This document shows positions 1 through 5,337 of a stretch of DNA of 8,193 bases, piece by piece. Under the pieces are notes generated by a model. That model was not told the origin of the DNA, made no database searches, and saw only the letters and a list, made by a program, of their open reading frames with translations. This DNA is from Mycobacterium sp. (GTDB lineage Bacteria > Actinomycetota > Actinomycetes > Mycobacteriales > Mycobacteriaceae), in the NCBI GenBank assembly GCA_018500005.2, contig JAHBAP020000582.1, positions 1 through 8,193 of the forward strand, read 5' to 3'. How positions within the stretch are numbered: the stretch's first letter is position 1; the number at the start of each line of letters is the position of its first letter. A program made the position numbers and the translations under genes.

Positions 1-1
1 C

Positions 2-316
2 CCGTACCCCGGCGAAGTTGAAGTCCTCCCCAACCTCAACGCCTCCGCCGTGCAGGCCGCGAAGTGGTTCAGCGGCGAAGCCGACCCAGACTTCATCACC
101 GACCCCGAGCGGCGGAAAGCGTTCCGAGCCAACGCCGAACGACTCCGAGTCGAATACCAGATCTGGGATCTGGAAAACGACCTCCACACCCTGTTGAACG
201 ACCTCGACGCAATGCCGGACGACACCTCGGAATCCACCCGAGAACTGTTGGAAAACATGGTCATCAGAACTAAATTGCGCATCAGGGAACTGATGGAATC
301 CGTTGATGAAACGTAA
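2..316 (+). CDS. C-terminal part of an unrecognised protein upstream of the integrase
   Basis: The reading frame is open to the left edge of the window, so this is probably the tail of a longer gene. An internal GTG at 50 would give an 88-residue protein, but it has no Shine-Dalgarno sequence in front of it. The visible part is strongly charged and looks helical from about residue 20 of the 88 to the end, with many Glu, Asp, Arg and Leu and no cysteine. A coiled coil is plausible. It does not look like a typical excisionase, and I do not recognise a family. Its stop codon lies inside the start of the integrase gene (11-bp overlap), so the two are probably co-transcribed and translationally coupled. 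It would therefore belong to the integrated element. Confidence 0.6.
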   Translation, partial: PYPGEVEVLPNLNASAVQAAKWFSGEADPDFITDPERRKAFRANAERLRVEYQIWDLENDLHTLLNDLDAMPDDTSESTRELLENMVIRTKLRIRELMESVDET

Positions 317-1523
317 CCGGAGGGCCGGCGTCGAAGATCGCTGGAACAAAACCAAACGCAACCCAGACGGCACCACCCAAACACTGCCCACCACCCGCAA
401 CGGCATCGGGAAGCGTTGGCGCGCAAGATACGTCGGCGACAGCGGCCGTGAACACTCGCAAATGTTCGCGCGCAAAATCGACGCCCAACGCTGGCTTGAC
501 CAACACATCTCCGACCACGTCACCGGAACATGGACCGACCCGCGTCTGTCCAGCCAACCCCTGCGCGTCATCGCCGACAAATGGCTGCAAACCAACAAAA
601 CCAAAGCCCCCAAAACGTATGCGGGCTACAAATCGATCCTGACCACCCTGGTGCTTCCCCGCTGGGGTGACGTGCCGCTCCGCGACATCAACTACGACAA
701 CATCCAGCAGTGGATCAGCAGCCTCTCCGTCGACGGGTCAGCCCGCTTTAAAGGGAAAGGGCTGTCGCCGTCGAGGGTCATCCAAGCCCACCAGGTGATG
801 TCCCAGATCCTGCGGTACGCCGTCCGCTCCAAATACCTGCCCTACAACCCCGCCGACGACGCCGAACTGCCCCGCATCGGGGAAACGGAACGCCGCTACC
901 TCACCCACGACGAACTACACCGCCTGGCCTTCGCGTCCGGCAGGTTCCGCACCCTCGTCCTCACCCTCGGCTACTGCGGCCTGCGGTTCGGTGAAGCTGC
1001 CGCCCTCACCGTGAACGACCTCGACCTTGATGCTCGACGGATACGGGTCAGCCGCTCAGTCACCAACGTCGCTGAAACCGGGATGCAGGAAGGGCCGACG
1101 AAAAACCACTCCGCGCGGTCCGTGCCCATCCCCAAGTTCCTGGCGCCCATGCTGAAAGCCGACATCAAAGGCCGCGGCACCGGCGACCTTGTCTTCCCGT
1201 CACCCCGCAACGGGGGGTGGTTGCCATTGGGCGAGTTCCGGTGGGCGTTCGACAAAGCTGTTGCTGCGGTGAAGCTCGGCGACCTTGTACCGCAGGAACT
1301 TCGGCACACCTGCGCGTCGTTGGCGATCTCGGCCGGCGGGAACATCAAAGTGGTGCAGCGGCTGCTGGGCCACAAGACGGCGACGATGACGTTGGACCGC
1401 TACGGCCACCTGTTTCCCGACGACCTCGACGCTGTCGCTGACAGGCTCAACCGGGCTGCTGCGGTCCCACTGCGGTCCATCGCCCGACTGCGGCTGGTCG
1501 GCGGCGAAGAAAAAACATCCTGA
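306..1523 (+). CDS. int: Tyrosine recombinase / integrase
   Basis: This site-specific recombinase would integrate and excise the element that ends here. The 405-residue length is usual for actinobacterial phage integrases. Counting from the ATG at 306, residues 35-75 resemble the N-terminal arm-binding region, about 85-185 form the SAM-like core-binding domain, and about 195-385 form the catalytic domain. Visible catalytic residues are Arg227 (in CGLRFGE), Lys266 (in GPTKN), Arg333 (in QELRHT), His356 (in LLGHKTA) and the nucleophile Tyr366 (in LDRYGHLF). The His that normally opens the H-x-x-R box is Gln330 here, which is odd. TTG at 303 is an alternative start, but ATG fits better with a weak GGAA at 295-298. 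Codon use is foreign: 18 of 22 lysines are AAA. It overlaps the upstream gene by 11 bp and ends 14 bp before the tRNA, its likely target site. Confidence 0.95.
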   Translation: MKRNRRAGVEDRWNKTKRNPDGTTQTLPTTRNGIGKRWRARYVGDSGREHSQMFARKIDAQRWLDQHISDHVTGTWTDPRLSSQPLRVIADKWLQTNKTKAPKTYAGYKSILTTLVLPRWGDVPLRDINYDNIQQWISSLSVDGSARFKGKGLSPSRVIQAHQVMSQILRYAVRSKYLPYNPADDAELPRIGETERRYLTHDELHRLAFASGRFRTLVLTLGYCGLRFGEAAALTVNDLDLDARRIRVSRSVTNVAETGMQEGPTKNHSARSVPIPKFLAPMLKADIKGRGTGDLVFPSPRNGGWLPLGEFRWAFDKAVAAVKLGDLVPQELRHTCASLAISAGGNIKVVQRLLGHKTATMTLDRYGHLFPDDLDAVADRLNRAAAVPLRSIARLRLVGGEEKTS

Positions 1524-1537
1524 ACTGCATTTTCCAG

Positions 1538-1585
1538 TGCCCCCAGTCGGACTCGAACCGACACTGTGCGGATTTTAAGTCCGCT
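1538..1585. other. Presumed attachment-site core within the tRNA 3' half
   Basis: Elements that insert in tRNA genes usually recombine within the T-arm to anticodon-arm half, and the element carries a copy that restores the gene. The integrase ends 14 bp from the tRNA 3' end, so the crossover probably lies within this interval. The second copy needed to prove it would lie left of the window, so the exact core cannot be marked. Confidence 0.35.
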
Positions 1586-1611
1586 GCCTCTGCCAATTGG
1601 GCTATGGGGGC
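1538..1611 (-). tRNA. tRNA-Leu (anticodon UAA), short variable region
   Basis: A complete cloverleaf of 74 nt can be drawn on the minus strand. The acceptor stem is GCCCCCA pairing with TGGGGGC. The D-arm stem is GCC/GGC with the conserved A14 and GG in its loop. The anticodon arm is GCGGA, loop CTTAAAA, TCCGC. A five-base variable region ACAGT follows, then a T-arm stem GTCGG/CCGAC with loop TTCGAGT, and discriminator A. The loop places anticodon UAA after U33, which reads the leucine codon UUA. The CCA end is not encoded. The variable region is the short class I form, although bacterial leucine tRNAs normally carry a long variable arm. The 3' end faces the integrase, so this gene is the probable integration site, and its sequence remains intact at this border. 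Confidence 0.93.
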
Positions 1612-1658
1612 GCCGCGCTGGGCATACGAACCGTACCCGCTTGCCATCACCGGAACGG

Positions 1659-1676
1659 CTGGCCCCGGCAGGCCAG
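1659..1676. promoter_or_regulatory. Palindromic operator candidate upstream of the ferredoxin gene
   Basis: This is a perfect inverted repeat, CTGGCC-N6-GGCCAG. It ends 54 nt before the ferredoxin ATG, in the 119-bp gap between the tRNA and ferredoxin genes. The same arms and spacer length recur at 3907-3924 in front of the P450, also 54 nt before an ATG. The next bases match partly too: three bases after each copy comes TGGC-N-CG. Shared sequence, spacing and position point to one regulator acting on both genes. The regulator is unknown. The divergently encoded response regulator next door is the obvious candidate, but this is inference. Confidence 0.6.
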
Positions 1677-1730
1677 ATGTGGCGCGGCCGGCCCACCGCC
1701 AAGGAGCGGTGCGGAAGCGATACTGAACCC

Positions 1731-1922
1731 ATGCATATCTCCGTCGACTACACGCTGTGCGAGGGCCATGGCCAATGCCTCATGGCCGCGCCAGAACTGT
1801 TCGACGTCCCCGACGACGCCGATCAGGTGGTGGTGCTCGACGCCGACCCACCGGAGTCCGAGCGCGACCGGGCGGTGCGGGCGGCGGCGATGTGCCCGGC
1901 GCAGGCGATCACGGTCAGTTGA
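1731..1922 (+). CDS. P450-type small ferredoxin (3Fe-4S or variant 4Fe-4S)
   Basis: This 63-residue ferredoxin probably passes electrons from a ferredoxin reductase to a cytochrome P450. Cluster ligands are Cys10, Cys16 and Cys55, the last followed by Pro. The first motif is C-x2-H-x2-C, with His13 where a normal 4Fe-4S ferredoxin has its second cysteine. This class is common beside mycobacterial P450 genes. ATG at 1731 is chosen because the protein then starts directly with the usual beta strand (MHISVDYTLCEGHGQC). Earlier in-frame starts would run into the tRNA. There is no well-placed Shine-Dalgarno, since AAGGAG at 1701-1706 is 24 nt away. A weak -10-like GATACT at 1719-1724 would fit leaderless expression. 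Its 3' end overlaps the convergent response-regulator gene by 8 bp. The likely partner is the P450 at 3979, which shares its upstream palindrome. Confidence 0.93.
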   Translation: MHISVDYTLCEGHGQCLMAAPELFDVPDDADQVVVLDADPPESERDRAVRAAAMCPAQAITVS

Positions 1923-2583
1923 GCCGACCGCCGTCGTCGAGCAACTGGAACCTTCCGGCGAGCGCGGCGGCGGCCACCCTGTTGGACACCCCGAGTTTGT
2001 TCAGCAGCGCGGCGACCATGCGCTTGGCGGTCCGCTCCGACACCGACATCCGGTCGGCGATATCGGCGGTCTCCATGCCGGTGGCCAGCAATCCCCACAG
2101 CTTGATGTCTTGGGCGCTGAGTCTGTCGAGCAGCGCGGACGGCGGCCGGTGGATGTTGCTCAGCAGCGCCTCGAGGAGTGCACCGTCGATCACCTTCAGC
2201 CCCTCGGCGATGGTCCACAGCGGGCCGGCCAGCGCCTCCGGCCGGGCGGTCTTGGGCAGGAATCCGTCGGCCCCGGCCCGTAGCGCCTCCTGGGCCAGTT
2301 CGGGATCATCGCTGCCCGACAGCGCCAGGATCCGGGTCCGGGGATGCCGGGCCTTGATGTGCCGGATCGCGGCGACCCCACCCAGGGGTGGCCTGGTCAG
2401 GTCGACGATCGCGACGTCGGCATCGCACCGCATTGCCAGATCGGCGGCCTCCTCCACCCGTGCCGTCTGCCCGCCGACGGTGAACATGCCACCCCATTCC
2501 CGGCCGAGCAGTAGCGCCAAACCCTGCGCGAACAGTTCGTGGTCGTCGACGATGACCACGACGATCTGTTTGCGGGGTTCCAT
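1915..2583 (-). CDS. NarL/FixJ-family response regulator
   Basis: A cytoplasmic transcription factor of 222 residues that should be phosphorylated by the kinase encoded divergently at 2620. The receiver domain covers about 6-120, with acidic pair Asp13-Asp14, phospho-acceptor Asp61 (in VAIVDLT), Ser89 in the switch position and Lys111 (in FLPKT). A LuxR-type helix-turn-helix covers about 155-212, including RLSAQDIKLWGLLATG and SVSERTAKRMVAALLNKLGV. The Asp61 region continues RPPLGG where many family members have MPxMDG, a mild divergence. No Shine-Dalgarno precedes the ATG. Instead a TAGCAT hexamer lies 7 nt upstream, suggesting a leaderless transcript. Its stop overlaps the convergent ferredoxin gene. 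It may bind the palindromes at 1659 and 3907, but this is not shown by the sequence. Confidence 0.95.
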   Translation of the reverse strand: MEPRKQIVVVIVDDHELFAQGLALLLGREWGGMFTVGGQTARVEEAADLAMRCDADVAIVDLTRPPLGGVAAIRHIKARHPRTRILALSGSDDPELAQEALRAGADGFLPKTARPEALAGPLWTIAEGLKVIDGALLEALLSNIHRPPSALLDRLSAQDIKLWGLLATGMETADIADRMSVSERTAKRMVAALLNKLGVSNRVAAAALAGRFQLLDDGGRLN

Positions 2584-2611
2584 TGCCGCGATGCTAGACC
2601 CAGCCTAGGGT
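2583..2611 (+). promoter_or_regulatory. Promoter for the histidine kinase gene, leaderless type
   Basis: A -35 candidate TTGCCG (2583-2588, four of six matches to TTGACA) is followed by a 17-bp spacer and then TAGGGT (2606-2611), which fits TANNNT. Eight bases remain to the ATG at 2620, so the mRNA would begin at or next to the start codon. The -35 overlaps the start codon of the divergent response regulator, and the two -10 elements are only 9 bp apart. Polymerases on the two promoters would therefore compete. Confidence 0.5.
2591..2596 (-). promoter_or_regulatory. Leaderless-type -10 hexamer for the response regulator
   Basis: On the minus strand this reads TAGCAT, matching the mycobacterial TANNNT -10 pattern. 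Seven bases separate it from the ATG, so transcription would start at or beside the start codon. The gene also lacks a Shine-Dalgarno, which agrees. I see no convincing -35 element. Confidence 0.45.
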
Positions 2612-2619
2612 CGCAGACG

Positions 2620-3894
2620 ATGAACGACGGTCCAGCCATCGACAGTGACGACTTCGGCCTGGCCCGCACCGTCGTCGCGGTGCGCACGGCAGTGGTCCTC
2701 TCGATCGGCCTGCTACTTCTGATGGGACCGCCGTGGGTCCGCCAGCATATCGCCGCGACCCTCGCCGTGCTATCCGCTGCGCTGCTCTATTCCGTTGTGC
2801 TGCTTGCCAATCCCCAGCCGGAGATACGTCGCACCCGATTCGCCTGGGGCATCAGCCTCATCGACGGCGGATTCACCCTCGCGCTGATCGCCCTGACCGG
2901 CGGGGTAAACAGTCCGGTCGCGGCGGTGCTCGTGCTGGCCGTGATCGCGTCCGCGGCCCGGATGTCGTTCCGGGAGACACTCGGGTTCGCCGTCGTTCTC
3001 GGGGCCGGGTATCTGGTGGTGGCCCTGCACTCGCCAACGCCCGCCGTCGTCACACCGGATCCATGGCGTCAGGCCGGCTGGACGGCGCTGTATCTGATCT
3101 TCGTCGCCATCATGACCGCGGGCCTTTCGGCGTTGGCCGAACGCGAACAGAAGTCCCGCGTGCACGCACTGGTGGAGGCTGAGGCCGAACACGCCGCCGC
3201 CGAGGAGGAGCGAGATCTGCGGGCCAGGCTGCTGCAGTCCTACCAGTCGCAGCAGGATGGGCTTCAGGTGCTCGTGCACGAATTCCGCACTCCCATCGCG
3301 TCATTGGAGGCGCTGATGGACGCCGTCAACGCGGGTGATCTGGCACCCGAGGACCGAGAGATGAGCCTGCGGTTGGCAGGCCGCCACGTCGATCACCTCG
3401 CCGATATGATCGGCGCTCTCTCCGATGTGGCGTTGAGTCGACGCCCCACCTTCTCGGCCGGTCGGGTGCACCGCGTCGCCGTCACAGATGTCGTCGTCGC
3501 GGCGGCCGATGCCGTCGGCCTGCATCCGCCTCGACTGCGGGTGAGCGTCGAGGGCCTCAGCGATGCCGCGGTCAACGCCCAAGGACTACGCCGGGTGCTC
3601 ACCAACCTGTTGGAGAACGCCTCCCGGCAAAGCGCTGACGCACCGGTGGATGTCACCTGCTCGAGAGACGGCGAGGACCTCGTCATCTCCGTGGCTGACC
3701 GCGGACCCGGAATCCCCGCGGAGAGCCTCGGCGAGGTGACCGCCAAGTACGTCAGCGCCGGCGGTCAGCGCGGCACCGCCGGTCTGGGTCTGTGGATCGT
3801 GCAACAGATCTCCGCGGCGATGGGCGGCCGGGTGGAGTTCAGCGCCCGCGACGGCGGCGGACTGATCGCGACCTTCCGCACACCGGCGGGCTGA
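2620..3894 (+). CDS. Membrane sensor histidine kinase
   Basis: A 424-residue sensor kinase with about six hydrophobic membrane segments near residues 20-37, 44-63, 75-93, 98-113, 119-136 and 153-172. The loops between them are short and there is no large extracytoplasmic sensor domain, so a membrane or intramembrane signal is likely. A charged coiled coil (about 172-212, rich in Glu and Ala) leads to the H-box HEFRTPIASL with phospho-acceptor His220. The ATPase domain follows, with N-box LTNLLENAS (Asn333), G1-box DRGPGIP (360-366) and G2-box GTAGLGLWIV (385-394). All catalytic motifs look intact. ATG at 2620 is chosen over in-frame starts from 2539, because those would overlap the divergent regulator and because a TAGGGT -10 lies 8 nt before 2620. 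The regulator encoded back-to-back is the expected partner. The P450 gene follows 84 nt after its stop. Confidence 0.94.
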   Translation: MNDGPAIDSDDFGLARTVVAVRTAVVLSIGLLLLMGPPWVRQHIAATLAVLSAALLYSVVLLANPQPEIRRTRFAWGISLIDGGFTLALIALTGGVNSPVAAVLVLAVIASAARMSFRETLGFAVVLGAGYLVVALHSPTPAVVTPDPWRQAGWTALYLIFVAIMTAGLSALAEREQKSRVHALVEAEAEHAAAEEERDLRARLLQSYQSQQDGLQVLVHEFRTPIASLEALMDAVNAGDLAPEDREMSLRLAGRHVDHLADMIGALSDVALSRRPTFSAGRVHRVAVTDVVVAAADAVGLHPPRLRVSVEGLSDAAVNAQGLRRVLTNLLENASRQSADAPVDVTCSRDGEDLVISVADRGPGIPAESLGEVTAKYVSAGGQRGTAGLGLWIVQQISAAMGGRVEFSARDGGGLIATFRTPAG

Positions 3895-3906
3895 GCCGGC
3901 GTCGAA

Positions 3907-3924
3907 CTGGCCCGCACGGGCCAG
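3907..3924. promoter_or_regulatory. Palindromic operator candidate upstream of the P450 gene
   Basis: A perfect palindrome with 8-bp arms, CTGGCCCG-CA-CGGGCCAG, lies between the kinase stop and the P450 start. Seen as CTGGCC-N6-GGCCAG it has the same arms and spacer as the site at 1659-1676, and it also ends 54 nt before an ATG (3979). As RNA it could form a hairpin and weaken read-through from the kinase gene. No T-run follows, so a terminator role is less likely than an operator. Confidence 0.6.
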
Positions 3925-3978
3925 GGATGGCACGCGCGATGGCCCCGGAAAGCCCGGGCGGCGGGAAGTCTTGTGACC

Positions 3979-5253
3979 ATGACCACAGCGATGCCTGAGA
4001 CCACCCACGGCGATATCGACCTGAGCGCCCGCGCGTTCTGGGCCAAATCCCCCGAGGAACGCGACGCCGCCTTCGCCGTGCTACGCAAGGAGAACCCGGT
4101 CCCCTGGAGCAGACCGGCCGAATCGGATCTGCTACCACCGGAACTCAACGTCCGGGGCTTCTGGTCGCTGACCACCCAGGAGGACATCCGCTATGCCAGC
4201 CGGCATCCGGAGATCTTCTCCTCCGCCGAGGGCATCACCATGGAGGATTTCGCCCCCGAAGCGCGGGAAGTGGCCCAGTCGTTCATCGCCATGGACGCAC
4301 CGCGGCACGCCCAGTTGCGCGGGATCACCATGGATGCGTTCAAACCGAAGAACATGCGCCGCCTGCAGGACTGGATCCAGGGCCATGCCCGGGATCTCGT
4401 CAGCGAAATGTCGCACCTGGGCGAGGGCGACTTCGTCGAACTCGTGTCGGTGAAACTGCCGGCCCGCATCTTCGGCAGCTTCTTCGGCCTGCCCGAAGGC
4501 GAGATCCGGGACAAGGCCACCAACGCCGCCCAGCGACTACTCGGCTGGACCGACCCGCGGGTTCGCGGCGACCAGGGCGAGTTGGAACTGTTCATGGGTG
4601 CGGTGATGGACCTGCACGCGGTGGCCACCGAACTGATCCCCGAGCGCCGCGCCAACCCGGGCGAGGATCTGCTGACCTGGATGGTGCAGGCGGAGTTCGA
4701 CGGGGTGAAGATGACCGACGACGAACTGCGCGCGTTCTTCGTGCTGCTGGCGGTGGCGGCCAACGACACCACCCGGCACGCATCGGCGCACGCGATCTAC
4801 ACCTTCTCCAAGTTCCCCGACCAGAAGGCACTGCTGATCGAGGACATCCCGGGACGGATCGACACCGCCGTCGAAGAGGTGCTGCGCTGGTCCTCCCCGC
4901 TGTTGCACATGCGGCGCACCGCCACCCGGGACATCACGGTCAACGGCTCGGAGATCAGAGCCGGTGACAAGGTGGTGCTCTGGTACATCTCCGGCAACCG
5001 GGACGAGGCGGTCTATGCCGACCCGTTCACCTTCGACATCCTGCGTAACCCCAACCCGCATATCGCATTCGGCGGCGGCGGCCCGCACCTCTGTCTGGGC
5101 GCGGCGTTGGCGCGGACCATGCTGCGTTCCCTGCTGACCGAGGTCTACACCCGCATCCCGGACATCTCCGCACCGGAACCGGACTTCCAGATCGCCAACT
5201 TCATCAACGGCATAAACAGCCTGCCCGCGACGTGGACCCCCGAGAAGAACTAG
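3979..5253 (+). CDS. Cytochrome P450 monooxygenase
   Basis: A soluble bacterial class I P450 of 424 residues that would hydroxylate a substrate using O2 and electrons from a ferredoxin. From the ATG at 3979 the I-helix oxygen-activation motif is AANDTTR (260-266), with Asn-Asp where many P450s have Gly-Glu or Gly-Asp. The K-helix ExxR is Glu300-Arg303. The haem loop is FGGGGPHLCLG with ligand Cys372. This loop is one residue longer than the classical FGxGxHxCxG decamer. Starts at GTG 3973 and ATG 3979 are both possible with GGGAAG at 3963-3968. I chose 3979 because it sits at the same distance from the palindrome as the ferredoxin start does from its copy. I cannot assign a CYP family with confidence. 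The downstream alcohol dehydrogenase suggests a hydroxylated product that is then oxidised. Codon use is host-like (8 of 11 lysines AAG). Confidence 0.97.
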   Translation: MTTAMPETTHGDIDLSARAFWAKSPEERDAAFAVLRKENPVPWSRPAESDLLPPELNVRGFWSLTTQEDIRYASRHPEIFSSAEGITMEDFAPEAREVAQSFIAMDAPRHAQLRGITMDAFKPKNMRRLQDWIQGHARDLVSEMSHLGEGDFVELVSVKLPARIFGSFFGLPEGEIRDKATNAAQRLLGWTDPRVRGDQGELELFMGAVMDLHAVATELIPERRANPGEDLLTWMVQAEFDGVKMTDDELRAFFVLLAVAANDTTRHASAHAIYTFSKFPDQKALLIEDIPGRIDTAVEEVLRWSSPLLHMRRTATRDITVNGSEIRAGDKVVLWYISGNRDEAVYADPFTFDILRNPNPHIAFGGGGPHLCLGAALARTMLRSLLTEVYTRIPDISAPEPDFQIANFINGINSLPATWTPEKN

Positions 5254-5259
5254 AAGCCG

Positions 5260-5324
5260 TGTCGATGGTGGGGGCTTTGGTCCTTTTGTGGGCGCAAAAC
5301 CGTCGATAACCCCCACGTTCGACA
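5260..5324. promoter_or_regulatory. Long interrupted inverted repeat between the P450 and ADH genes
   Basis: The left arm TGTCGATGGTGGGGG (5260-5274) and right arm CCCCCACGTTCGACA (5310-5324) are complementary at 13 of 15 positions, with the two mismatches adjacent. The 35-nt interior holds a smaller hairpin, TTTTG with CAAAA around a six-base loop. The right arm ends next to the ADH Shine-Dalgarno (GAAAGGA, 5325-5331), so an RNA hairpin could affect translation, or the arms could be a split operator. No T-run follows, which argues against a simple terminator. I see no clear promoter inside. Confidence 0.5.
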
Positions 5325-5337
5325 GAAAGGATGCTCG

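Larger units (their letters stand above)
1..1537. mobile_element. Right end of an integrated element (prophage or integrative conjugative type)
   Basis: A tyrosine integrase gene lies beside the 3' end of a tRNA gene, its own 3' end facing the tRNA and only 14 bp away. This is the usual arrangement at one border of tRNA-integrated actinobacterial prophages and pSAM2-like elements. Lysine codon choice in the integrase (18 AAA, 4 AAG) contrasts with the nearby P450 (3 AAA, 8 AAG), supporting a different origin. The element must extend left beyond the window, so its type, size and cargo cannot be told. An isolated degenerate remnant is also possible. No excisionase-like helix-turn-helix gene is visible next to the integrase. 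Confidence 0.55.

Noticed and set aside
1566..1730. Longer N-terminus for the ferredoxin
   Set aside because: It would be read through the tRNA gene and through the shared palindrome. The ferredoxin fold starts directly at the ATG at 1731.
1757..2608. Plus-strand open frame opposite the response regulator
   Set aside because: The minus-strand frame encodes a complete receiver and LuxR domain. The plus frame is Ser/Ala/Arg-rich without any motif.
2539..2619. Longer N-terminus for the histidine kinase
   Set aside because: It overlaps the start of the divergent regulator and its residues are not membrane-like. A promoter hexamer sits 8 nt before the ATG at 2620.
3907..3924. Terminator for the histidine kinase gene
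   Set aside because: The hairpin is perfect but has only a two-base loop and no T-run. The exact same arms in front of the ferredoxin gene make an operator more likely.
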